A DNA stretch of 39,875 nt from Nitrospira sp. CG24E (lineage in GTDB: Bacteria; Nitrospirota; Nitrospiria; Nitrospirales; Nitrospiraceae), in assembly GCA_002869895.2 (NCBI GenBank), contig NEWP02000027.1, positions 135,622-175,496 of the forward strand. Direction: 5' to 3'. Of this stretch, positions 1 to 7,816 are shown piece by piece. Made by a program: the position numbers and the translations under genes. The stretch's first letter is position 1. The number at the start of each line of letters is the position of its first letter. The notes beneath the pieces were generated by a model. It had not been told where the DNA came from, did no database searches, and saw nothing but the letters and a program-made list of their open reading frames with translations.

Positions 1-22
1 CGATTAACGTCTTCGAAGAAGT

Positions 23-127
<105 letters not shown>

Positions 128-139
<12 letters not shown>

Positions 140-202
140 TTATAAAAGGCCGGTCAGGTTGAAAAACCTGACCGGCTTTTTCTTTTATAGCCCGGCAGCG
201 TC
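128..202. repeat. Large palindrome built on the 5S rRNA 3' end
   Basis: Bases 128-148, the last 12 bases of 5S plus the spacer, are repeated in inverted orientation at 182-202 with one mismatch (140/190). Together with the terminator stem they make a nearly continuous stem of about 33 bp in which the terminator T-run (177-181) is a bulge. A third partial copy of the 5S tail (ctgccgggtta, then ataaaag) lies in direct orientation at 291-308. Confidence 0.85.
149..186 (+). terminator. Rho-independent terminator of the rRNA operon
   Basis: A perfect 12-bp stem (149-160 with 165-176) closed by a GAAA tetraloop is followed by TTTTT, C and TTTT. It begins 9 bases after the 5S 3' end and is the expected end of the rRNA transcript. 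Confidence 0.93.
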
Positions 203-226
203 TAAAAGAAAGTCGATAGAATTTAT

Positions 227-266
227 CCGGCGACGATAATACGATAAAGCGATAAATAGTCGCCGG
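227..266. repeat. Short inverted repeat in the rRNA-to-IS gap
   Basis: Perfect 8-bp arms ccggcgac (227-234) and gtcgccgg (259-266) flank an AT-rich loop that contains repeated cgata units. No U-run follows, so it is not an obvious terminator. The rest of 203-335 shows no gene. Confidence 0.5.
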
Positions 267-369
267 CACAAGCAAGCTCGATTTGGACCTCTGCCGGGTT
301 ACATAAAAGAGCTCTGTGATCTTGCCCTAGTTTTGTGGACACCTCATACTGCCCGATACGAGGTGTCGC

Positions 370-609
370 ATGAATGGAACTCGGCGAGTGTATACGCAAG
401 AGTTTAAGCAGGACGCCGTGGCCTTGGTCGCGCGGCATGACAAACCGGCTGAGCAGGTGGCGCGAGAGTTGGGAATTGATCCCTCCCCCCTACGTCGGTG
501 GCGGCGAACTCGCACCGCTGGTGGAAGAATTCCGCCAAGTGGTTGCACGCCGCGCTGCCCACACGCGACTACGACCGCAGGGGAGTACCGAGACTTGCTG
601 CGTGACCGC
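370..609 (+). pseudogene. Broken IS3-type transposase OrfA
   Basis: The first 45 or so residues read like the helix-turn-helix OrfA of IS3-family elements: a basic start, then YTQEFKQDAV, ALVARH, a Q-VARELGID helix and the hallmark PLRRWRR. After about base 510 the frame no longer matches OrfA. There is no leucine-zipper region, no OrfB and no DDE domain. Upstream, gacacctc (338-345) and gaggtgtc (360-367) form a hairpin just before the start codon, probably near the element's left end. The fragment abuts a probable group II intron end. It is a decayed remnant, not a working element. Confidence 0.7.
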
Positions 610-694
610 AACCCACCGAACCGCCGGATACGGACACGTACGTTCGGTGGTGTGGGAGGGGATCAGCGAACGACCCGCTAATCCCCTCCCCGAT
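603..694 (+). mobile_element. Remnant of a group II intron 3' end (domains V and VI)
   Basis: Bases 614-621 and 642-649 form a perfect 8-bp stem around ccggatacggacacgtac. Together with the ggtggtgtgggagggg that follows, this resembles the domain V region of bacterial group II introns as I remember them. A second stem (gggaggggat at 656-664, atcccctccc at 680-690) with a distal agc/gct pairing would be domain VI, ending in cgat (691-694). In intact relatives I expect CCTACTCGAT with a bulged branch-point A; here the text is CCTCCCCGAT, so that A seems to be lost. No reverse transcriptase gene is present. Family recall only; a covariance-model scan would decide. Confidence 0.5.
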
Positions 695-832
695 TCTTCC
701 GATCATAACGCGGTGAAAAGGGCTTTCCACTGCATGGTGAGACATCAGTCGACAAGTATGATGCCCGAGAACGATTGCGTTATGTTGTCCCAAAGTTCGG
801 CAAGTAAGGAGAGTAACTGTACGACCGCCCGC

Positions 833-2725
833 TTAGTGGCCTTCAGTAGCCTGGATCACAGCAGTCTTCGTCAATATCAAGGCAGCGGAGGGGTCGGTCG
901 AGCGGATTGCCGGAACAGCGAATGGACGTTGTTCCTGGTTCTGATAGGTCTTTGATGCCCACCGCACTTTCTGACTGAGATAGGCCACTGTTTCGCTGAG
1001 TGTCACCTCTCCATCTCGATTCGTGTCGGCTTCGCCCCGCAGTGCCCGCAGCAGATAGTAGGTGAATAGTCCATGCCGATGCTGGCTATCCTCCAGCCCC
1101 TGCATGATTTCGCCGGTTCCGATGACGTGGATCGTGGAACTTTCTGTGGGACTCCATTGAGGGAGGGCGGTCTTATGTCGCTTATCCGGTCCCATAGGCA
1201 CCACAATGCCATCGAACAGGAACAGGGTATGTTTCGCTCTTAGACGAGTCAGTGCTGCCTCCAAATTCTTGAGTGGGTAAGCCCGCGAGGGAGTCATGAC
1301 GGTCCCATCGTGTGGGACCAAGAACACCTCTCCCGTTGAAGAGACCGAAACCACACCGGCGAAATAGACGATGACAACTGCGTCATTATTCATGAGAGGT
1401 GGCAGCCAATCCAGCAGGGCTTCATCAATGTCGGAGCGTATCGCCTTCCAGTCCTGCAGCAGACGAACATTGGCGGCAGGCAACCCACCGAGGGACTGAA
1501 AATAGTTCGAGACCGTCTCGGCATCCAGGGAAGCAGACTGACGGGATTGAGCTTGCTGATCGCGATAGGACCCGATCCCAATTGAAAGCAAGTAGGTATG
1601 GGGCTGTCGAAATTCTGTTGCGACAACAGGGATTTGATCCACGTCGTCGGATTTGCTGCTGGCTGGCTGGATCGATAGAGCCAGGGTTTGAGGTGGCGGT
1701 TGAGTGTTGATTGCTGCATCAGAGACTGATACGTGAATCTCGGCTCTTTGCTGCTGGATGGACTGCGGCAACGTCGCCTCGAATTCGATCGAGCGGGATT
1801 GGCCTGGTTGCAGTCGCCCAACTGCCAGCCTGGTGGTCGGAAATCTGGCGAGCACCGAGGCGGTTCCCGTCAAGGTTGCCGTGATACCCCGGAGCTCTTG
1901 ATCCCCTCCGTTCATGAGGCTGATACGCACCAGAATGCGCTCGCCTCCTTCAAAGACCAAATTGCCGTTCCCATCCAGGACCGTAGCCTTAAACGAGAGC
2001 GCCGATCGAGCGGGGTCGGTTGGGAATGGCACTGTCGGTGCAAGTGGTTTCGCGGGCGATGCTGTTGCCGGTGCTGGAGCGATTCCATCCGTCGCTGCCA
2101 CCTGAGTCCTGGCCGCGCGTATGAATTGCGTCGAAAAGGCGACTCCGGCGTCATGCACAAACTCTCCGATATTGCCGTAATCGCATCGGCGCTGGCTCGC
2201 TTCAAGAATAAGCCGTTGGTGGTGTGCGACAGAAATGGTCTGTTGGCCAAACTCCTTCCCCGCGGCATCCTTAAAGGTCAAGAGTGTTTCGATGGTCATG
2301 TCTATTGGTATGCGATCGTACACAGTATCGGCCCAGAGTTTGAAACTTGAACGTTGGAGCGCGATCACAATCTCTGTGTCGGGCCGGATCGGTGCGGCAA
2401 TTCCACCGGCGACGGTCACGGTCGTAAAGTTTTGAGAAGCTGCGTCAATCATGATCGATTCGATCTCTTCTCCTACAGGAAGTTCGTGTGGGCTATTGCA
2501 CCCATCGATATACTGCATCTTCAGCTTGGTGAAGGATGGCTCGAAGGTCAGCTTGACCGAATTGCCAAGCCGCGGGCCCATGTTGGGTATGGGGGTTCGA
2601 CTAAATGCGGAAGTCAGCTTCTCGCATCCTCCAAGCCCGCTCACGGTCACGATGAGACAGAGGAGTAGGGCCCCATGCCTCGTGAGTCGTTGAAGCGAGC
2701 CTGGTTGGTGTCGTTCGAGGATCAT
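833..2725 (-). CDS. Lipoprotein with a catalytically dead caspase-like (C14) domain
   Basis: Predicted 630-aa exported lipoprotein: basic start, hydrophobic stretch (residues 19-30), then lipobox L31-G-G-C34. Residues 40-210 are a domain I do not recognise. After an Ala/Pro linker, 240-345 looks like a CARDB-like beta-sandwich (VFEGGERILVRISL, then LQPGQSRSIEF). From about 375 a caspase/metacaspase-type fold is visible (YLLSIGIGSY, the strand VVIVYF, LVPHDG, then TLFLFDG). The usual catalytic His (GHG motif) is replaced at V458 in YFAGVV, and the usual Cys (DxCxSG) by I507 in FDGIVV. An EF-hand-like loop (D567, N569, D571, E578) follows. It is therefore probably a non-proteolytic binding or scaffold protein. 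Downstream of the glycosyltransferase on the same strand, with a 223-base gap. The ribosome binding site is weak, so the start is less certain. Confidence 0.8.
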   Translation of the reverse strand: MILERHQPGSLQRLTRHGALLLCLIVTVSGLGGCEKLTSAFSRTPIPNMGPRLGNSVKLTFEPSFTKLKMQYIDGCNSPHELPVGEEIESIMIDAASQNFTTVTVAGGIAAPIRPDTEIVIALQRSSFKLWADTVYDRIPIDMTIETLLTFKDAAGKEFGQQTISVAHHQRLILEASQRRCDYGNIGEFVHDAGVAFSTQFIRAARTQVAATDGIAPAPATASPAKPLAPTVPFPTDPARSALSFKATVLDGNGNLVFEGGERILVRISLMNGGDQELRGITATLTGTASVLARFPTTRLAVGRLQPGQSRSIEFEATLPQSIQQQRAEIHVSVSDAAINTQPPPQTLALSIQPASSKSDDVDQIPVVATEFRQPHTYLLSIGIGSYRDQQAQSRQSASLDAETVSNYFQSLGGLPAANVRLLQDWKAIRSDIDEALLDWLPPLMNNDAVVIVYFAGVVSVSSTGEVFLVPHDGTVMTPSRAYPLKNLEAALTRLRAKHTLFLFDGIVVPMGPDKRHKTALPQWSPTESSTIHVIGTGEIMQGLEDSQHRHGLFTYYLLRALRGEADTNRDGEVTLSETVAYLSQKVRWASKTYQNQEQRPFAVPAIRSTDPSAALILTKTAVIQATEGH

Positions 2726-2948
2726 GACCGGGGGAAGCTGTTTGTCGTGATGGATGTGGCGACTATCCTACAAGCCGCGACCGTACCGAAATGTCAGACT
2801 AAATGCAACTTGACGCTGGGCGGTATAACTGTAAAGGAGGTTTGGTGTTTCGTGCGTGAGCAGCCATGGAATTAAGAAGATGAGGAGGGCAGAGTGGTCA
2901 TCATCCAGGTGCAATAATCTGAGGGAGAGTGAAAGAAGGGGGTTTTCT

Positions 2949-3764
2949 TTATTGTGGAGGAATCTCGAATCGGCCGACTGAGGCTGGATAAAATTTCCGT
3001 GTATGTGGCGGAGAATCATAATAGCCGTTGGCCCCGTTCCGTCGGATGATCGCCATTTCACGTAAGGTGGCGAGAGTATCTTTGAATACGTGAAACTTTG
3101 AGTTGGGCTGGTGAGACCAATTCACCGGAATTTCTGCGATGCGGTATCCGCGCTGTTGCGCGACATAGAGCAATTCGAGATCGAACCCATAGCCGTCGAT
3201 TGAGGAGACCCCAAAAAGATCCGCTGCCACCTTTTGACGAAAGAGCTTGAATCCGCATTGTGTGTCGGTAACCCCTTTCAGGCTACTCTGTCGCACAAGC
3301 GAATTAAATAGAGTGGTTAAAACTGTTCGATACCAGCGGGTCTGGACCCTATAGCCTGGTAATTGAGAGGCGAGGGCACGAGACCCAATCGCCATATCGG
3401 CACCGGTCGCAATGGCCTGTTCAAGTCGGGCGAGTTCCTGAATCGGAGTGGCGCCGTCTGCATCGGCAAATAGTTGTAGCCGGCCGACGGCGGACTGCAT
3501 GCCTCGCCGCACGGCCGCGCCTTTACCCCGGCGTCGTGCTGTACGGAGTAACTCAATTTCTGTGGCTGACGAAGCCAGTGTTTCGACAACGGAGGCTGTG
3601 GCATCGGTACTGCCATCGTCGACCACAAGGATCTCGTAGGGCTGTCCCCGGTCTTGCATGTATGAGGTAATACTTCGAAGGTAAGGAAGAATGCGAGCGG
3701 CCTCGTTATAGGCAGGAAGGATGACGGACCATTGGATAGGGCCTGAGATGTTCTGGTAGGGCAT
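2949..3764 (-). CDS. Family 2 glycosyltransferase (dolichyl/polyprenyl-phosphate hexose synthase-like)
   Basis: 271 aa with a GT-A fold. SVILPAYNEA opens the nucleotide-binding half, EILVVDDGSTDAT supplies the first acidic motif and LFADADGAT the metal-binding DxD-type motif. The middle (DTQCGFKLFR, then DGYGFDLELLYVA) matches the ALG5/DPM1-like branch, which moves glucose or mannose from a nucleotide sugar to a polyprenyl phosphate on the cytoplasmic face. No C-terminal membrane segments are present, so it is the short soluble or peripheral form. ATG at 3764. The donor and acceptor cannot be told from the sequence. A role in lipid-linked sugar supply for the envelope is inference. Confidence 0.88.
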   Translation of the reverse strand: MPYQNISGPIQWSVILPAYNEAARILPYLRSITSYMQDRGQPYEILVVDDGSTDATASVVETLASSATEIELLRTARRRGKGAAVRRGMQSAVGRLQLFADADGATPIQELARLEQAIATGADMAIGSRALASQLPGYRVQTRWYRTVLTTLFNSLVRQSSLKGVTDTQCGFKLFRQKVAADLFGVSSIDGYGFDLELLYVAQQRGYRIAEIPVNWSHQPNSKFHVFKDTLATLREMAIIRRNGANGYYDSPPHTRKFYPASVGRFEIPPQ

Positions 3765-3953
3765 AAGAAGCCAGCCTTATTCAGTGAGCCATGGCGGAGC
3801 CAGACCAGCGCGTAACTCAAGAATGTTAACGGGCTATAGGTGGGATTGCAAGGGGGGCTCGTCGATGGGCTTGACAGATCCGTTGATGGGGAACGAACGT
3901 GAAAGCTATGAGGGTGCGAAACGAAGGATGCGCTTGCGGCCCAGAGGTGGAGG

Positions 3954-4172
3954 ATGCGTCATCGGCTCATTCGGCTCAGTCTTATGCTGAGTGCGGTGTT
4001 CCTGGGTGCCGGTCCGACCGTGACCGGTCTCTCTACTATAGGTGGACGGCCTATGGCTATCTGCATCGTTCACGACGCCTGTGACGCAGATTTCATTTTC
4101 GCGAGCGACGAGTTGCTGACGTTACGTTACCAGCGACAATATCCTTCTCGGGCGCTGTTCGACAGGATCTGA
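3954..4172 (+). CDS. Possible small exported protein
   Basis: A 72-aa frame with AGAGG six bases before the ATG. The start has a basic n-region (RHRLIR) and a hydrophobic core (LSLMLSAVFLGAG), resembling a signal peptide. The rest is not recognised and contains two cysteines (CIVHDAC). It is the only frame with translation signals in the 508-base space between the divergent glycosyltransferase and degP genes. It could be spurious. Confidence 0.3.
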   Translation: MRHRLIRLSLMLSAVFLGAGPTVTGLSTIGGRPMAICIVHDACDADFIFASDELLTLRYQRQYPSRALFDRI

Positions 4173-4189
4173 CGGGGATGAGTTAGTCT

Positions 4190-4218
4190 TTGAAGCCCTC
4201 ACAACTGTAGTGTACAAT
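4190..4218 (+). promoter_or_regulatory. Sigma70-type promoter for degP
   Basis: TTGAAG (4190-4195), a 17-base spacer and TACAAT (4213-4218). Transcription would start near 4225, giving a leader of about 48 bases to the degP ATG at 4273. Confidence 0.65.
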
Positions 4219-4272
4219 ACACCGTTCAGCTCATAATATTGCGTTGGTTTAACCCTGTGGAGGAACGCCGTT

Positions 4273-5790
4273 ATGGTCATCCGGAGTAAGGGCGGGAATG
4301 TCCGAGGTCTTGTCGCAGGTATCGGTCTGGTCATGAGTGCCTTCGCATTGACTGTCTTGCCGAACGAACCGACAGCCATCGCTGCTGGAGTTCCAGCCGG
4401 GCTGACCCAAGGATTTTCAGAGATCGTCAAGCAGGTTACGCCGGCAGTGGTGAATATCGCGGTGACTGGAGGGGATAAAAGCGGGGGGCGAGGCAGGAGA
4501 TCTCCGTTACCGCCGGGTCCTTTCGATGGACCTCCGGGTGAAGAAGCGCCAGGTGGAGAACTTCCAACTCCTCCACCGATGCCTCCAGGTGGAGGGCATG
4601 GACGTCCCGATCAGAGCGCCGGATCCGGTGTCATTGTTGATCCGTCCGGATTCATTGTGACCAACAACCATGTGGTCGAGGGTGCGACGCAAATTACCGT
4701 CACCCTCAGCGATCGACGTGAGTTCAGTGCGAAAGTAGTGGGAACCGATCCAAAAACGGATCTGGCTGTCGTCAAGATTGATGCGAAGAATCTTCCAGCC
4801 TTGAAATGGGCTGAGTATGAGAAATTGCAGGTTGGCGATCTTGTGTTGGCAGTCGGCAGTCCGTTCGGCCTCAGCTCGACGGTGACGCTAGGCATTATCA
4901 GCGCGTTGGGACGCGGCAATGTCGGCATTGCCGACTATGAAGATTTCATTCAGACCGATGCCGCAATCAATCCGGGAAATTCCGGCGGGGCGCTGGTCAA
5001 TTTGAACGGCGAACTTATCGGGATCAATACGGCAATCTTTTCAAGAACCGGCGGATCGGAGGGGATTGGATTCGCCATTCCCAGCAGTATCGCATTGGAC
5101 ATTGTGGAGAGTCTGCAAAAGACCGGTAAGGTCGTGCGCGGCTGGATGGGTGTCGCGATTCAAGAAATCACGCCAGCCTTGGCGAAATCCTTCAAGCTTC
5201 CGGAGCAGCGGAAAGGTGTACTCATCAGCGATGTGAATGAAAATGGCCCTTCTCACGCTGCCGGCATCAAGCGCGGCGATGTGGTGATTGCATTCAACGG
5301 GAAAGAAGTCCTCAACGTGAGTCAGTTGCGAAACCTCGTCGCCCGCACGATGGTCGGCAAGGATGCGCAGGTGAAGGTGTTGAGAGACGGCAAGGAACAG
5401 ACCCTCGCCGTGAAAGTAGCGGAACGGCCGACGGATGAAATGTTAGCGAAGAAGGAGCCGACGCCTCCGAAGGAGCCGGTTGAAACGGTGAAGCTGCCGG
5501 ACAATGTCTTGGCGTCGCTTCGGGTGCAAGCTTTGGATGCGGCCACGATGAGTCAGTTGAACATTCCGGCGAAGATGACCGGAGTAGTTGTGACATCGGT
5601 TGAAAACGGTGGCCCTGCGGAAGCTGCAGGTCTGCAGCGTGGTGATGTGATTCAAGAAGTGAACCACCAAGTCGTGAAGAAGCTCGAAGACTATCAAAAA
5701 GCATCGAGTGCGCTGAAAAAAGACGAGATGGCTGTCCTGCTTCTGAGTCGGCAGGGGAATAGCCTGTTTGTTGCGATTAATCCCCAGTAA
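4273..5790 (+). CDS. degP: Periplasmic serine protease/chaperone of the Do (DegP/HtrA) family
   Basis: 505 aa, close to the usual DegP length. A signal peptide covers about residues 1-39. The trypsin-like domain carries the triad H133 (TNNHVVEG), D163 (KTDLAVVKI) and S237 (NPGNSGGAL). The segment before it (about 74-117) is an unusually Pro/Gly-rich loop, longer and less charged than the E. coli LA loop. Two PDZ domains follow: about 290-385 (the GVLISDV region) and 415-505 (GVVVTSV, then GLQRGDVI). It would degrade or refold damaged exported proteins. GGAGG at 4259-4263 sets the start at 4273. It has its own promoter and a strong hairpin after it, so it may be transcribed alone or read through into tatC. 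Confidence 0.95.
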   Translation: MVIRSKGGNVRGLVAGIGLVMSAFALTVLPNEPTAIAAGVPAGLTQGFSEIVKQVTPAVVNIAVTGGDKSGGRGRRSPLPPGPFDGPPGEEAPGGELPTPPPMPPGGGHGRPDQSAGSGVIVDPSGFIVTNNHVVEGATQITVTLSDRREFSAKVVGTDPKTDLAVVKIDAKNLPALKWAEYEKLQVGDLVLAVGSPFGLSSTVTLGIISALGRGNVGIADYEDFIQTDAAINPGNSGGALVNLNGELIGINTAIFSRTGGSEGIGFAIPSSIALDIVESLQKTGKVVRGWMGVAIQEITPALAKSFKLPEQRKGVLISDVNENGPSHAAGIKRGDVVIAFNGKEVLNVSQLRNLVARTMVGKDAQVKVLRDGKEQTLAVKVAERPTDEMLAKKEPTPPKEPVETVKLPDNVLASLRVQALDAATMSQLNIPAKMTGVVVTSVENGGPAEAAGLQRGDVIQEVNHQVVKKLEDYQKASSALKKDEMAVLLLSRQGNSLFVAINPQ

Positions 5791-5803
5791 CAGGCATGAC
5801 GCT

Positions 5804-5838
5804 GGCCGCCATTGCTCGGATACCGAGCGGTGGCGGCC
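5804..5838 (+). terminator. Long stem-loop between degP and tatC
   Basis: A 16-bp stem (5804-5819 with 5823-5838, two G-U type mismatches) and a 3-base ATA loop lies 14 bases after the degP stop. There is no T-run behind it, so it could be an attenuator, an RNA-stabilising end or a processing site rather than a plain terminator. Its position also argues against translation of tatC starting upstream of 5838. Confidence 0.6.
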
Positions 5839-5859
5839 AACCATTGGATAAAAATTCGA

Positions 5860-6804
5860 ATGTCCTACGGCTTGAATTCAATCAACCAGTGGCTGCAGGA
5901 CACGATCTTTAAGCCGCTGGAAGATAAGAAGATGCCGGTGATGGAGCACCTTGTGGAGCTCCAAGTCCGGCTGACGCGCATGGCGATCATCACTGGCGTG
6001 GTATTTGTCGGCACATTTTTTTATGCAGACCTTCTGGTCAAGTGGCTTCGTATCCCTCTCCAGAACATGTTTATGCCGGGATCCCTGTCCTGGGTACCGA
6101 CCGATCTGCCGGTCGTTCCGTTTGTCTTTCTCGCTCCCGCCGAAGCCTTATGGCAAAACGTCAAAGTGGCAGGGCTTTTTGCCATTGCGTCCGCGACCCC
6201 CTATCTTCTATGGGAAGTGTGGCACTTCGTCGTGCCAGGGCTCCATGCCCAGGAACGACGTTTTGTCGCGCCCTTTGTGTTGTTGACCGCGTTGGCTTTT
6301 TACGTAGGGGTGGGCTTTTCTTTTTTCTTCGTGCTTCCATTCGCGCTGAACTTTTTGATCTCCTATGGTGTGACTGCCGGCTTTGTTCCCCAAATCTCCA
6401 TTGCCCAGTACGTCGGATTTGCCCTGTGGTTTTTGATGGTATTCGGGCTGATTTTCGAAGTCCCGCTTGCGATCACTCTCATGGCGAAGCTTGGGTGGGT
6501 CGATGCCCCGTTTCTCAAGCGCTATCGCAAGTGGGCCTTGTTGGGATCCTTTATCTTTGCCGCTATTCTTACCCCAACGCCCGACCCATTCAACCAATGT
6601 CTGATGGCTCTGCCGATGTATATCTTCTACGAAATCGGGATCTTGAGCGCAGGGTTTTTCAACAAGAAGAAGCCGATGTCGGAAGGGATGGCTGTGCCGA
6701 CCGTGGCCACCGCAGCAGCAGGAAGCGGCAGGGCGCCTTCGGCGGGACTCCCTAACGTGGGAGGGGGCGACTATGTCGGTGTGCCGACAGATCGACGGAA
6801 ATGA
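5860..6804 (+). CDS. tatC: Sec-independent (twin-arginine) translocase subunit TatC
   Basis: TatC is the receptor for twin-arginine signal peptides and moves folded, cofactor-loaded proteins across the inner membrane. The core motif MPVMEHLVELQVRLTR is followed by six predicted membrane spans, with conserved features such as PFVFLAPAEALW, LWEVWHFVVPGL, FGLIFEVPL and ILTPTPDPFNQ. The protein is 314 aa from this ATG; the Ala/Gly-rich tail after the last span is longer than in E. coli (258 aa). The start at 5860 was chosen because an earlier TTG lies in the hairpin; ATG 5932, preceded by ggaagataag, is a shorter alternative. Neighbouring Mo-cofactor genes fit export of a molybdenum enzyme such as nitrite oxidoreductase (inference). 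Confidence 0.95.
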   Translation: MSYGLNSINQWLQDTIFKPLEDKKMPVMEHLVELQVRLTRMAIITGVVFVGTFFYADLLVKWLRIPLQNMFMPGSLSWVPTDLPVVPFVFLAPAEALWQNVKVAGLFAIASATPYLLWEVWHFVVPGLHAQERRFVAPFVLLTALAFYVGVGFSFFFVLPFALNFLISYGVTAGFVPQISIAQYVGFALWFLMVFGLIFEVPLAITLMAKLGWVDAPFLKRYRKWALLGSFIFAAILTPTPDPFNQCLMALPMYIFYEIGILSAGFFNKKKPMSEGMAVPTVATAAAGSGRAPSAGLPNVGGGDYVGVPTDRRK

Positions 6805-6849
6805 CGAGAACAGGCAGATGCGACGTAACGTGTTATAGAGGGAAGATAC

Positions 6850-7803
6850 ATGGCTCGTGAATTGAATGTCATTCAACCTCCTAGCTCCGGCAGCAGCGAT
6901 GCCTGCGTATACATGTGGGCCTGCGCGATCTGTGATGAAAACGAAACGTGCCAGAAGGACAAGGAAGGGCACAGCCGCTGGTTGGTGGCGAAACGGATGG
7001 AGCGGATTGAATACAAAGTGCTCATCATGAGTAACAAGGGTGGAGTCGGGAAAAGTACCTGTACGACGAACCTTGCCGTGAGTCTGGCGCTCAAAGGGTG
7101 GCATGTCGGAATTTGCGATATGGACATCCATGGCCCGAACATCCCAAAGATGGTGGGGGCTGAAGGGCAGAAACTCAAGATCAGCAGCTCGGGCGGGATT
7201 ATCCCGTTTCAGGCGTATAACCTGAAGATTGCATCGATGTCCTTCCTGTTGCAGAATTCTGACGATCCGATTATCTGGCGCGATGCGTACAAGTATGAGT
7301 TCATCAATCAACTCTTGGGTGGTGTCGAGTGGCAGGATCTCAACTTCTTATTTGTCGATCTGCCTCCCGGAACGGGTAACGAATCGGTCACGACCATCGA
7401 CCTGCTCGGTAATGTCAGCGGCGCGGTGATTATCACGACGCCGCAAGAAGTCGCGTTGTTGGATTCCCGCAAGTCTGTCTCGTTCTGCAAGGATAGCGAA
7501 GTCCCGATCATTGGGATTGTAGAAAATATGAGTGGGTTAGAATGTCCCCATTGTCACAGCCATATCGAAGTGTTCCGTAAAGGCGGGGGAGAAGCCTCCG
7601 CGATCGATATGGGGGTTCCCTTCCTCGGGCGCATTCCACTCGATCCCGATGTCGTGATCCAATCTGATGCCGGGGAGCCCTTTGCCATGTTTAATTCTGA
7701 CACGGCGACGGCGGAGTGCTATCACGAGATCGCCAATAAGGTCGAAGCCTTCTGCAAGAAACGGGGGGCGCTTGTAAAAATTGCATCTCCGCAGGCGCAC
7801 TGA
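6850..7803 (+). CDS. Mrp/NBP35-type iron-sulfur cluster carrier ATPase
   Basis: 317-aa P-loop ATPase of the Mrp/ApbC/NBP35 group, which holds a 4Fe-4S cluster at a dimer interface and passes it to client proteins. The deviant Walker A KGGVGKST spans 63-70. DMDIHGPNIPKM and VDLPPGTGNE are family hallmarks, and the cluster-binding C232-P-H-C235 is present. Unusually for the short bacterial Mrp form, an N-terminal Cys set precedes the P-loop (C19, C25, C28, C34 in a WACAICDENETC context), as in eukaryotic NBP35. AGAGGGAAG lies before the ATG. It sits between tatC and moeA with a 45-base and a 13-base gap, probably one operon, which suggests a role in maturing exported Fe-S/Mo enzymes. Confidence 0.9.
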   Translation: MARELNVIQPPSSGSSDACVYMWACAICDENETCQKDKEGHSRWLVAKRMERIEYKVLIMSNKGGVGKSTCTTNLAVSLALKGWHVGICDMDIHGPNIPKMVGAEGQKLKISSSGGIIPFQAYNLKIASMSFLLQNSDDPIIWRDAYKYEFINQLLGGVEWQDLNFLFVDLPPGTGNESVTTIDLLGNVSGAVIITTPQEVALLDSRKSVSFCKDSEVPIIGIVENMSGLECPHCHSHIEVFRKGGGEASAIDMGVPFLGRIPLDPDVVIQSDAGEPFAMFNSDTATAECYHEIANKVEAFCKKRGALVKIASPQAH

Positions 7804-7816
7804 TGAAGGAGCAAAT

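Noticed and set aside
704-784. Inverted words cataacgc (704-711) and gcgttatg (777-784) near the end of the pseudo-caspase gene
   Set aside because: The 65-base spacing and lack of a T-run do not make a credible terminator.
1733-2350. 205-aa plus-strand frame
   Set aside because: Shadow of the caspase-like lipoprotein gene; composition is typical of a reverse frame.
2726-2948. Possible gene between the glycosyltransferase and the lipoprotein
   Set aside because: Only short frames without ribosome binding sites or motifs; treated as a plain spacer.
5812-5859. Upstream TTG start for tatC
   Set aside because: It lies inside the degP-tatC hairpin and adds residues not found in TatC proteins.
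6208-7311. 367-aa open frame on the minus strand
   Set aside because: It is antisense to tatC and mrp, both strongly supported. The translation is rich in His/Arg/Gln with no family motif and no ribosome binding site.
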